A stretch of DNA of 64,000 nucleotides, taken from the NCBI RefSeq assembly GCF_004283755.1, contig NZ_SHMH01000001.1:558001-622000 (forward strand). Direction: 5' to 3'. The DNA comes from Pseudoxanthomonas winnipegensis (lineage in GTDB: Bacteria > Pseudomonadota > Gammaproteobacteria > Xanthomonadales > Xanthomonadaceae). The translations under genes and the position numbers were made by a program. Shown piece by piece: positions 56,504 through 64,000 of the stretch. Within the stretch, counting starts at the first letter, position 1; every line of letters begins with the position of its first letter. The notes below the pieces were generated by a model, which saw only the letters and a program-made list of their open reading frames with translations, had not been told where the DNA came from and searched no databases.

Positions 56504-58198
56504 TCACACCGCCTTGCGCATGCCGTCCGCGATCTTCTCCGCGATCATGATGGTCGGGATATTGGTGTTGGCCGACGGCAGGCGCGGCATCACCGAGGCG
56601 TCGGCGACGTAGAGGTTGTCCACGCCGATCACCTTGCCGGCCGGATCCACGACAGCGCTCAGATCGTCCGCGCGGCCCATGCGGCAGGTGCCGCTGGCGT
56701 GCCACACGCCGAACACGTTGGCGCGCACGAAGGCTTCCAGCTGCGCATCGTCGCCCAGCACCGACGCCAGCGAACGCCCGCCGTTCATCACCCGGCGCAG
56801 CACCCGCTGGCGCAGCGACGCCGGCACGTCCAGCAGCGCGCCCAGCAACCTGGTCAGCAGCGCGTTGCGGCGCGTGACCGCGCTGAGCTGCTTGATCGCC
56901 GGCGTGAAGCCGGCCGGGAACAGATCGTCGATGTCCGGATTGAGCGCCTCGCACACCGCCAGCCGCACCAGCTGGCGCACGCCGTGCATCATCCGCTGCA
57001 GATCGGCCGGCGCGGAGAGCAGGTTGAGATCGACCTTCGGATAGTCGTCGGGCGAGGCCGAAACCAGATGCACGCGCCCCTGCGAGTGCGGCTGGTTGCA
57101 CCACAGGAAGAACAGGCTCAGGCGCTGGCCCAGCGCATGCCAGCCGGCGCGCGCCGAGGCGGTGAGGTACATGTCCGACGCGCTGCCGCCTTCGATGCCC
57201 GAGCTGTAGCGCATGGCCACAAAGCTGGCGCGGCGATAGCTCGGCGGCAGGCGCAGCGCGCGCGGCAGGTACTGGCACAGCGTCAGCGCCGGATGATCGT
57301 GCAGGTTACGGCCCACGCCGGGGCGATTGGCGATGACCTGGATCCCGAGCGCCGCCAGCGCCTGGCCATCGCCGACGCCCGCACGCATCAGCAGCGCCGG
57401 CGACTGCAGCGCGCCGGCGGTGAGGCTGACGCGCCCGGCGTAGACCAGCTCGCGCACGCCGTCTCGCTCCAGCTCGACACCGACCACGCGGCGGCCTTCG
57501 AACTTCAGCCCGACCACGCGTGTGTTGGCGCGAACCACCAGGTTGCGGCGCGCACGCACGCTCGCATCGAGATAGCCCGTCGCGCTGGACACGCGCCGGT
57601 CGTGCTCGTTGGAGAACGCCGGTGGGAACAGCCCGTCCTCGAAATCGCCGTTCTGGTCCAGCCGCATGGAAAGACCGCTGGCGGACAGCGCCTGCGTCAC
57701 CGCGGTCGCATAGGGCGGGAATGCCTGCAGCTTGACGCGGCGGATCGGAATCGGCCCGTCGCGGCCGTGCAGCGGGCCGTCGCAGTCGAGGTCGCGCTCG
57801 AGCTTGCGGAAGTACGGCAGCACGCCGTCCCAGTCCCAGCCCTCGGCCCCCAGCGCGGCCCAGGCGTCGTAATCGCGCGGCAATCCGCGATTGGCCGCCT
57901 GCACGTTGATCGACGAGCCTCCGCCCATCACCCGGCCCTGCTCGTAGGCGCGCGACAGCACGCGGCCATCCGCAGCGCGCGTGGTCGAGGCCGACAGCCC
58001 CGGCCAGATGTAGCGCTCGCCATGGAACAGCGCCATCGGATAGCTGTCCAGCAGCGCCTCGGGCACCTGGCCCGGTGGCGTGTCGATGCCGGCCTCGACC
58101 AGCAGCACGCGCCGGGCGGGATGGGTCGAGAGCCGGTTGGCCAGCACGCAGCCGGCCGATCCACCGCCTACGATCACCTCGTCGAACACTTGCGTCAT
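56504..58198 (-). CDS. hmfH: GMC oxidoreductase, likely HMF/furfural oxidoreductase HmfH
   Basis: 564 residues. FAD-binding GGGSAG (11-16) near the start, the GMC signature 1 region (GRVMGGGSSINVQAANRGLPRDYDAWA), signature 2 (SLTAGALQSPALLMRAGVG) and the catalytic His in VFGVWHASGTCRMG (about 500), with an Asn in SANTNIPTIMIAEKIADGM. GMC enzymes oxidise alcohols with FAD. In Cupriavidus basilensis HmfH oxidises HMF and its alcohol/aldehyde intermediates to FDCA. It is the last gene of the minus-strand hmfABCDE-H run, 111 bp after hmfE. A choline-dehydrogenase-like role is possible from sequence alone. Confidence 0.85.
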   Translation of the reverse strand: MTQVFDEVIVGGGSAGCVLANRLSTHPARRVLLVEAGIDTPPGQVPEALLDSYPMALFHGERYIWPGLSASTTRAADGRVLSRAYEQGRVMGGGSSINVQAANRGLPRDYDAWAALGAEGWDWDGVLPYFRKLERDLDCDGPLHGRDGPIPIRRVKLQAFPPYATAVTQALSASGLSMRLDQNGDFEDGLFPPAFSNEHDRRVSSATGYLDASVRARRNLVVRANTRVVGLKFEGRRVVGVELERDGVRELVYAGRVSLTAGALQSPALLMRAGVGDGQALAALGIQVIANRPGVGRNLHDHPALTLCQYLPRALRLPPSYRRASFVAMRYSSGIEGGSASDMYLTASARAGWHALGQRLSLFFLWCNQPHSQGRVHLVSASPDDYPKVDLNLLSAPADLQRMMHGVRQLVRLAVCEALNPDIDDLFPAGFTPAIKQLSAVTRRNALLTRLLGALLDVPASLRQRVLRRVMNGGRSLASVLGDDAQLEAFVRANVFGVWHASGTCRMGRADDLSAVVDPAGKVIGVDNLYVADASVMPRLPSANTNIPTIMIAEKIADGMRKAV

Positions 58199-58309
58199 CG
58201 CACTACCCTACGCGGCCCGCCGCAACCGGTGCTGGCCAGGAAGAAGATCCACGCGCGCCGCACCCGCGCGGTGGCGCGGGGCACAGCGCGCCTGCGCCGT
58301 TGCCCGCGA

Positions 58310-59095
58310 TCAGCGGCCCTGGAAGTTCGGCTTGCGCTTGGCGTGGAAGGCCTCGACGCCTTCGCGGAAGTCGTCAGAGCTGCGCAGGCGGCTGTAGCAA
58401 TGGCCTTCCAGCTCGATCGCGATGGACAGCGAGGCGTCCTCGGTATCGTTGAGCAGCTTCTTGGCAGTGCGCTGGGCCAGCGGCGAGAAGCCGATCAGCT
58501 CCTTGACCAGCGCGTCGGTGGCCGCTTCCAGCTCGCCGTCGGCGACCAGCTCGGTGGCGATGCCCCAGTCGTAGGCCTGCTGCGCCTTGATGCGCTTGGA
58601 GCGCATGACGATGTCCTTGGTGCGGGTGATGCCGACGATCTTCTGCAGGCGCGCCGAGCCGCCCGAGCCCGGGATCTGGCCGAGCTTCTGCTCCGGCAGC
58701 GCGTATTCGACGGTCTCGGAGACGATGCGGAAATCGCAGGCCAGCGAGATCTCGAAGCCCACCCCGAAGGTGTAGCCGCGGTTGGCGGCGATGACCGGCT
58801 TGCTGGCGCGCGCCGGGGCGGCGATGTTCCAGGCCAGATGCGAGACATGCTCCGGCGAGGCCTCCAGGAAGCCCATGATGTAGCCGCCGGAGGAGAAGTG
58901 CTCGCCCTCGGCACGCAGCACGATCACGCGCACGCGCGCATCGGCGTCGAGCCGCTCGAACGCCAGGCGCAGCGCGTCGCGCTGGTCCATGCTGATGGTG
59001 TTGAACGGCGCGCGGTCCAGCACGATGTCGCCGCGCTGGGCGTCGGCGTCGACTTCGATGCGGAAGCCGTCGAGGGTTTCGATGGTCTTGGACAT
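58310..59095 (-). CDS. hmfE: crotonase-fold enzyme, likely 2-oxoglutaroyl-CoA hydrolase HmfE
   Basis: 261 residues, enoyl-CoA hydratase/isomerase superfamily. CoA-binding and oxyanion-hole segments are visible (GEHFSSGGYIMGFLEAS and NRGYTFGVGFEISLACDFRIVSETVEYALPEQKLGQIPGSGG). In the furoate pathway the HmfE protein of this fold hydrolyses 2-oxoglutaroyl-CoA to 2-oxoglutarate and CoA. The order hmfA-B-C-D-E is identical here, which is the main reason for the name. The sequence itself does not distinguish hydratase from hydrolase. 36 bp downstream of hmfD. Confidence 0.82.
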   Translation of the reverse strand: MSKTIETLDGFRIEVDADAQRGDIVLDRAPFNTISMDQRDALRLAFERLDADARVRVIVLRAEGEHFSSGGYIMGFLEASPEHVSHLAWNIAAPARASKPVIAANRGYTFGVGFEISLACDFRIVSETVEYALPEQKLGQIPGSGGSARLQKIVGITRTKDIVMRSKRIKAQQAYDWGIATELVADGELEAATDALVKELIGFSPLAQRTAKKLLNDTEDASLSIAIELEGHCYSRLRSSDDFREGVEAFHAKRKPNFQGR

Positions 59096-59131
59096 GGGGT
59101 TCTGCCTTGTGGGTAGGGGAAAGAAGAGGCT

Positions 59132-60647
59132 TCAAGGGGCCAGGGCGTATTCGCCTGCGGTGAGCTTGCGGCGCAGCAGCTTGCCGACCGGCGATTTGGG
59201 AATGTCCTGCACGAACACGAAGTCGCGCGGGCGCTTGAAGTTGGCCAGCTTGGAATCGCGGCACCAGGCGTCGAGCTCTTCCCGGGTGACCGGCGCATTG
59301 GCCTTGATGAAGGCGGTGACCACGCTGCCCCAGCGCTCGTCCGGCAGGCCGACCACGGCCACCTCATCGACCTTGGGATGCAGCGAGAGATGGCTCTCGA
59401 TCTCCACCGGCGAGACGTTCTCGCCGCCGGAGATGATCATGTCGTCGACGCGGCCGGTGACGAACAGATCGCCTTCCTCGTCCACATAGCCGGTGTCGCC
59501 GGTGAAGTACCAACCGTTGCGCAGCGCCTTGTCGTCTGCGTCCGGGCGGCGCCAGTAGCCTTCGAAGGCCTCGTCGCCAGCCAGCAGCGCGACGATCTGG
59601 CCTTCCTCGTTGACCGCGGCGCGCTCCTCGCCCGTGCTCGCCTCCAGCTTGACCACGCGGACCATCTGGTTGATGCCCGAGCGTCCGGCGCTGCCCGGCT
59701 TGCCAGCCGCGTCGTCCTCGATGGTGAAGGTATAGACCTCCGAGGACCCATAGTGGTTGACGAACAGGTCCGGCCTGAACGCCTCGTCGAGCTTCCTGAG
59801 CAGGCCATCGGTCATCGATGCGCCGGCATAGCCGAGCTTGCGCACCGAGGACACATCCGTCACGGCGAAGTCCGGGTGGTGGACCACGTCGTGGTACAGC
59901 GTCGGCACCAGATAGAGGTTGTCGATCTTCTCCTGGGCGATCAGGGCCAGCGCGCGGGCCGCGTCGAACTTGGGCAGGCAGACGAATACGCCGTTGATGA
60001 TCGAGCTGGCCAGCAGCGAGCGCACGCCCATCGTGTGGTACAGCGGCATCACCCCCAAGGTGCGCTCGCCGTTGCCGTAGAGATTCTGCGCGACATGGGC
60101 GATGGCCGCGGCGCGCTCGGCGCGGTGGCGGCGCGGCACGCCCTTGGGCTTGGAGGTGGTGCCCGAGGTGTAGAGCATCAGCGACCAGTCATCGGCCGTG
60201 GCGCGCGGCGTGGCCGGCGGCGCGTCCAGGGACAGCCAGCTGGCGAAGCGCTGCGCGCCGGGACGCTCGATGTCCAGGGTCACGTGCAGCACGGACTCGT
60301 CCAGGCCGGCGGCGGCGATCGACTTGGAGGGCGCGTGCTCGTACACGATCACGCGCGCCTCAGCGTCGTGCACGCAGAAGCCCACGTCCTCGGCGGTGGC
60401 GCGCCAGTTGAGCGGGGTCAGGATCACGCCGGCGAACTGGCAGGCCCAGTGCAGCGTGGCCGCTTCCCAGCGGTTGCGCAGCACGCTGACCACATGGTCG
60501 CCGTGGCGCACGCCGGCGGCGTCCAGCGCCGCGACGACCGAGGAGATGGCCCGGTACCAGGCCGCATAGGTCAGGCGCGTGTCGCCATCGACGATGGCCA
60601 GGGCCTTGGGGTCGCGTTCGACGCTGGCCAGGAAACTGGTGCCGAGA

Positions 60648-60655
<8 letters not shown>
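59132..60655 (-). CDS. hmfD: acyl-CoA ligase, likely 2-furoyl-CoA synthetase HmfD
   Basis: 507 residues; ANL superfamily. P-loop LMLYTSGTTSKPKGVP (about 159-174), YGSSEVYTF, the A8 motif GWYFTGDTGYVDEEGDLFVTGRVDDMIISGGENVSPVEIE and the C-terminal adenylation Lys in PKSPVGKLLRRKL. It activates a carboxylic acid to its CoA thioester with ATP. Between the Mo-hydroxylase subunits and hmfE it most likely makes furoyl-CoA, the substrate of HmfABC. It starts inside the last codons of hmfC (8-bp overlap). Confidence 0.85.
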
Positions 60656-61147
<492 letters not shown>

Positions 61148-61160
<13 letters not shown>

Positions 61161-61975
61161 CGCAGGGCCTCCTCGATGGTCTGGCGGCCCAGGCGGCGCA
61201 CCAGCTCACGGCGATAGCGCGCCGTGGCGTGCAGATCGTCGCGGGCGTCCAGGTCCCAGGCGTACTGGTTGAGGGCGTCGTCGAAGTCCGACGCGCCCGG
61301 CAGCGGCAGTTCGCGCACGGTAGGGACGTCGGCCACCCCGCCGACGCCCAGACGCACGGCGTGCCCGGTGGCGACCGCGGCGCAGGCGACGATGGCGAAG
61401 TCGCCGTGCCGGCGGCCCACTTCGCCGAAGGCATAGCCGGTGCCCGGCTGCGCGGCGGGAAAGGTCACCGACTCGATCAGCTCGGTATCGCCGCGTGCGG
61501 TGGCCATCATGCCGACGAAGAAATCCGAGGCCGGGATCGAACGCGCCTTCCTGCGCTGGCGCAGCTGCAGCGTGCCGCCCAGGGTGAGCAGGCAAAGCGG
61601 CTGCTCGGCGCTGGGGTCGGCATGGGCGATCGAGCCGACCACGGTGCCGCGGTTGCGTGTCTGCGCATGGCCCACCCAGGGCAGCGCCCTGGCCAGCAGC
61701 GGCAGGCGCGGATCGCATGCGGTCCATTCCAGCAGCGCCGCCTGGCGCACGCCGGCGCCGATGCGGATGCCGGCCTCGGTGGCCTCGAGCCTGGCCAGCG
61801 ATTCGACATGCATGACGTCCACCAGCAGTGCCGGCTTGGCCAAGCGCATGCTCAGCATCGGCACCAGCGACTGGCCGCCGGCGATGATGCGCGCCTGGTC
61901 GCCGTGCTCGTGCAGCTGCGCCAGCACCTCCTCGCGCGATTCGGCGCGGAGATAGTCGAACGGCGCCGGCTTCAC
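61148..61975 (-). CDS. hmfB: Mo-hydroxylase FAD subunit, furoyl-CoA dehydrogenase HmfB
   Basis: 275 residues, CoxM-type. FAD-binding motifs ARIIAGGQSLVPMLSMRLAKP and NRGTVVGSIAHADPSAEQP are present in typical positions (about 30-50 and 107-125), followed by the CO-dehydrogenase flavoprotein C-terminal domain. The GTG at 61975 overlaps the hmfA stop (GTGA). Accepts electrons from the iron-sulfur subunit and passes them to an unknown acceptor. Confidence 0.88.
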
Positions 61976-64000
61976 AGACCCACTCCAAACCTGCGCAGCA
62001 CGCGCTTGAACCATCCGGCGATACCGCCCTTGCCGCCGCCGGCCTTCGCGGCCAAGCCGTCGAACAGCTGGCCGATCACCACCTTGGCCGCGCCGTCCAG
62101 CAGGCGCCCGCCGATGGAGGCGACCTTGCCGCCGATGACCACTTCATAGCGATAATGGATCTCGGTGTGGCCCGGCGACGGTTCCTTCAGGGTCACCGCG
62201 CCGCTGCCGTTGCCGAAGCCCAGCGCACCGGTGGTGGTGCCCTTGAGCGTGAGCGATTCGGGCTCGTCGAGATCGTGCAGGCCGACCTTGGCCTTGTAGC
62301 GGCCCTTGACCGGGCCGATGCCGAGCGTGACATCGGCGGTGAACTCGGTCGGCGAAGGCCGTTCGATGCCGTGCGCGCCGGGGATCACCGAGGCCAGCGT
62401 GTCCGGATCCAGCAGCATGTTCCACACCTGCTGACGCGACGCGGCAACCCTGGCCACGCCCTCGCCGGTGAGCTTGCGTTCGCCCGGCTTGGCCGGCGGC
62501 GCGGCCTTTTTGGCCAGCGGCCGCGAGGGCGGGATCTCCTCCCCGTGCAGATGCAGCGCAAGGCGCGCGGGCAGCAGCGGCAGTTCGACATCGGCGATCG
62601 ACAGCGCGTCGGCCACCGCATTGGCCAGGCATACCGGCGTGGACATGCAGTTGCCCTCGCCCACGCCCTTGGCGCCCAGCGGCGTGAATGGCGACGGCGT
62701 CTCGTGATGCAGGATCAGCGGCGGGACCACTTCCATCGCGGTCGGCACCAGGTAGTCGGCGAAGGTGCCGGACAGGAAGCTGCCGTCGGCGCCGTAGCTG
62801 TGCTCCTCGTACAGCGCCGCGCCCAGCGCATGCGCGTAGCCGCCGTTGACCTGGCCTTCGACCATGCCCGGATGCAGGATGCGGCCGCAGTCGTGCATGG
62901 TCACGTACTTGTCGATGCGCACCTGCGCGGTATCGCGGTCGATCTCCACGCCACAGAAGTCGAAGATGAAGCCGTGGCACAGCGAGCTGTTCACGCCGTC
63001 CTGCGCATCGGGCGCGGTGAGCTGCGGCGGCGTCCAGAACGCGGTCTCGCGGATCGCATGGTCCACCTCGTCCGGAAGGGTGCCCGGCGCCCAATGGCTG
63101 GATGAGGCCACGCGCGCGAAGGGCAGCGGCCTTGCATCGCTGTCCTTGTGCCGCAGCGTGCCCTCGACGAATTCGATCTGCTGCCACTCGCAGCCGAACT
63201 GGGCGGCGGCGATCCTGGCCAGCTTCTCGCGCAGGCGCATGGCGGCAATATGCGCGGCGCCAGCGACGGCGGCGGCGAAGCGGCTGGAATAGTTGCCCGA
63301 GGCGATCGACCAGGCATCGCGCGCGGTGTCCATCTCGGTCACCACGCGGATGTCGCGCGGGGTCAGGCCGAAGGCATCGGCCACCACCTGCGCGAGCACC
63401 GTGCGATGGCCCTGCCCCTGCGGCACCGAGGCCACGTGCACGCTGACCGAGCCGACCGCGTCGATCTGAATGGTCGCCGTGGCCTGCGCGCCGTTCTTCG
63501 GCCCGGCCTTGGCGCGCTGCTCGGGTGTGAGCACCGCGGTGATGTAGCCCATGTTGGACACGCTGGGCTCGACCGCGGCGGTGAAGCCGATGCCGTAGTG
63601 GCGGCCTTCGGCGCGCGCGGCATCGCGCCGTGCGATCAACTCGGCCAGGCCGCCCTCCTCGACGGCGCGGTCCACCGCGGTGCGGTAGTCGCCCGAATCC
63701 AGCAGCGCCCCGGTGGCGGTGCGATACGGGAACGCCTCGGCCGGCACCAGGTTGCGGCGGATGACCTCGAGCGGATCGAGGCCGAGTTCGATGGCGATGC
63801 GCTGCATCAGCCGTTCCAGCGCGAAGTACACCTGCGGACCGCCGAAGCCGCGATTCAGGCCGGTCGGCATCTTGTTGGTCAGCACCACGCGGTTGCGGAT
63901 GGACACGTGCGCGATCGCGTAGGCACCGGTCATGTTGCCGTGCATGCGGTACAGGGTGGCCGGCTCCGGCGCACGCAGATGCGCGCCGCAGTCCTCCAGC
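61972..64000 (-). CDS. hmfA: Mo-hydroxylase large subunit fused to a CoxG domain, furoyl-CoA dehydrogenase HmfA (partial)
   Basis: The 676 codons inside the window are open to the right edge, so the N-terminus lies beyond 64000. The visible part is the molybdopterin-binding region of the CoxL/XdhB family: GFGGPQVYFALERLMQRIA, GQGHRTVLAQVVADAFG, GNYSSRF and the catalytic-base motif LGAKGVGEGNCMSTP. The CO-dehydrogenase active-site loop (AYRCSFR type) is not seen; it is replaced by the GLNRGFGGPQ segment. The last about 160 residues are a CoxG/SRPBCC domain (VWNMLLDPDTLASVIPGAHGIE...YRYEVVIGGKVASIGGRLLDGAAKVV). It would hydroxylate furoyl-CoA at C5. First visible gene of hmfABCDE. Confidence 0.85.
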   Translation of the reverse strand, partial: LEDCGAHLRAPEPATLYRMHGNMTGAYAIAHVSIRNRVVLTNKMPTGLNRGFGGPQVYFALERLMQRIAIELGLDPLEVIRRNLVPAEAFPYRTATGALLDSGDYRTAVDRAVEEGGLAELIARRDAARAEGRHYGIGFTAAVEPSVSNMGYITAVLTPEQRAKAGPKNGAQATATIQIDAVGSVSVHVASVPQGQGHRTVLAQVVADAFGLTPRDIRVVTEMDTARDAWSIASGNYSSRFAAAVAGAAHIAAMRLREKLARIAAAQFGCEWQQIEFVEGTLRHKDSDARPLPFARVASSSHWAPGTLPDEVDHAIRETAFWTPPQLTAPDAQDGVNSSLCHGFIFDFCGVEIDRDTAQVRIDKYVTMHDCGRILHPGMVEGQVNGGYAHALGAALYEEHSYGADGSFLSGTFADYLVPTAMEVVPPLILHHETPSPFTPLGAKGVGEGNCMSTPVCLANAVADALSIADVELPLLPARLALHLHGEEIPPSRPLAKKAAPPAKPGERKLTGEGVARVAASRQQVWNMLLDPDTLASVIPGAHGIERPSPTEFTADVTLGIGPVKGRYKAKVGLHDLDEPESLTLKGTTTGALGFGNGSGAVTLKEPSPGHTEIHYRYEVVIGGKVASIGGRLLDGAAKVVIGQLFDGLAAKAGGGKGGIAGWFKRVLRRFGVGL

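Noticed and set aside
61972-64000. Aerobic carbon monoxide dehydrogenase (coxMSL)
   Set aside because: The CODH-specific AYRCSFR loop is not visible in the large subunit. Adjacent acyl-CoA ligase, crotonase and UbiD/UbiX genes point to furoyl-CoA dehydrogenase. The N-terminal part beyond the window should still be checked.

Overview
This is a GC-rich chromosomal segment of a gammaproteobacterium, almost certainly a member of the Xanthomonadaceae/Lysobacteraceae. The evidence is an Xps-type general secretion operon in the order E-F-G-H-I-J-K-L-M-N-(D), a trimeric autotransporter with an extended signal peptide, Xanthomonad-type H-NS and DUF4124 proteins, and several families of intergenic palindromes typical of the group. 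I cannot assign genus or species from the sequence alone.

Layout. 1-9110: type II secretion operon (minus strand), interrupted between gspF and gspE by a small GIY-YIG nuclease gene bracketed by inverted REP-like palindromes. 9239-16880: secreted subtilisin-like protease and a 1853-residue YadA-type adhesin built from four large repeated modules. 17289-24837: purL (carrying two in-frame repeat-element insertions), dsbC, xerD and an RDD membrane protein, separated by long palindromic repeats. 24886-33320: lptG-lptF (minus) divergent from pepA-holC-valS and an EamA transporter. 33593-36091: pssA, a probable diverged holD and rimI in an overlapping minus-strand operon, then two small DUF4124 proteins. 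36190-39748: proS, an H-NS-like protein and ThrE. 39858-44308: an EamA transporter leading into an Mla-type lipid ABC transporter operon. 44345-48404: alkB, a two-domain polysaccharide glycosyltransferase and a 3-oxoacid CoA-transferase.

48549-64000 (and beyond the right edge) is the most distinctive region. It holds what looks like a complete furan-aldehyde/furoate catabolic cluster, equivalent to hmfABCDE plus hmfFGH known from Cupriavidus basilensis. The genes encode a GMC oxidoreductase (HmfH), an aldehyde dehydrogenase, a UbiD-type decarboxylase (HmfF) with its UbiX prenyl-flavin synthase (HmfG), an acyl-CoA ligase (HmfD), a three-subunit molybdenum hydroxylase (HmfABC) and a crotonase-fold hydrolase (HmfE). 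An MFS transporter, an outer-membrane channel and a LysR regulator are in the same region. The inferred route is HMF or furfural to FDCA or 2-furoate, then furoyl-CoA, 5-hydroxyfuroyl-CoA, and 2-oxoglutarate entering the TCA cycle. Matching 13-bp palindromes on both sides of the lysR gene suggest that one regulator controls the two divergent arms.

A second theme is repeat biology. One class of element consists of G-rich short tandem repeats facing C-rich reverse complements. It occurs twice inside purL without breaking the frame, once forming the pepA-holC junction, and as a half copy at the mlaE-mlaF junction. Other repeats are REP-like 34-mers, 68-bp and about 75-bp palindromes, a 22-bp tandem array after valS and a 117-bp tandem array before dsbC. 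No tRNA, rRNA, CRISPR array, integrase-type island or prophage was seen.
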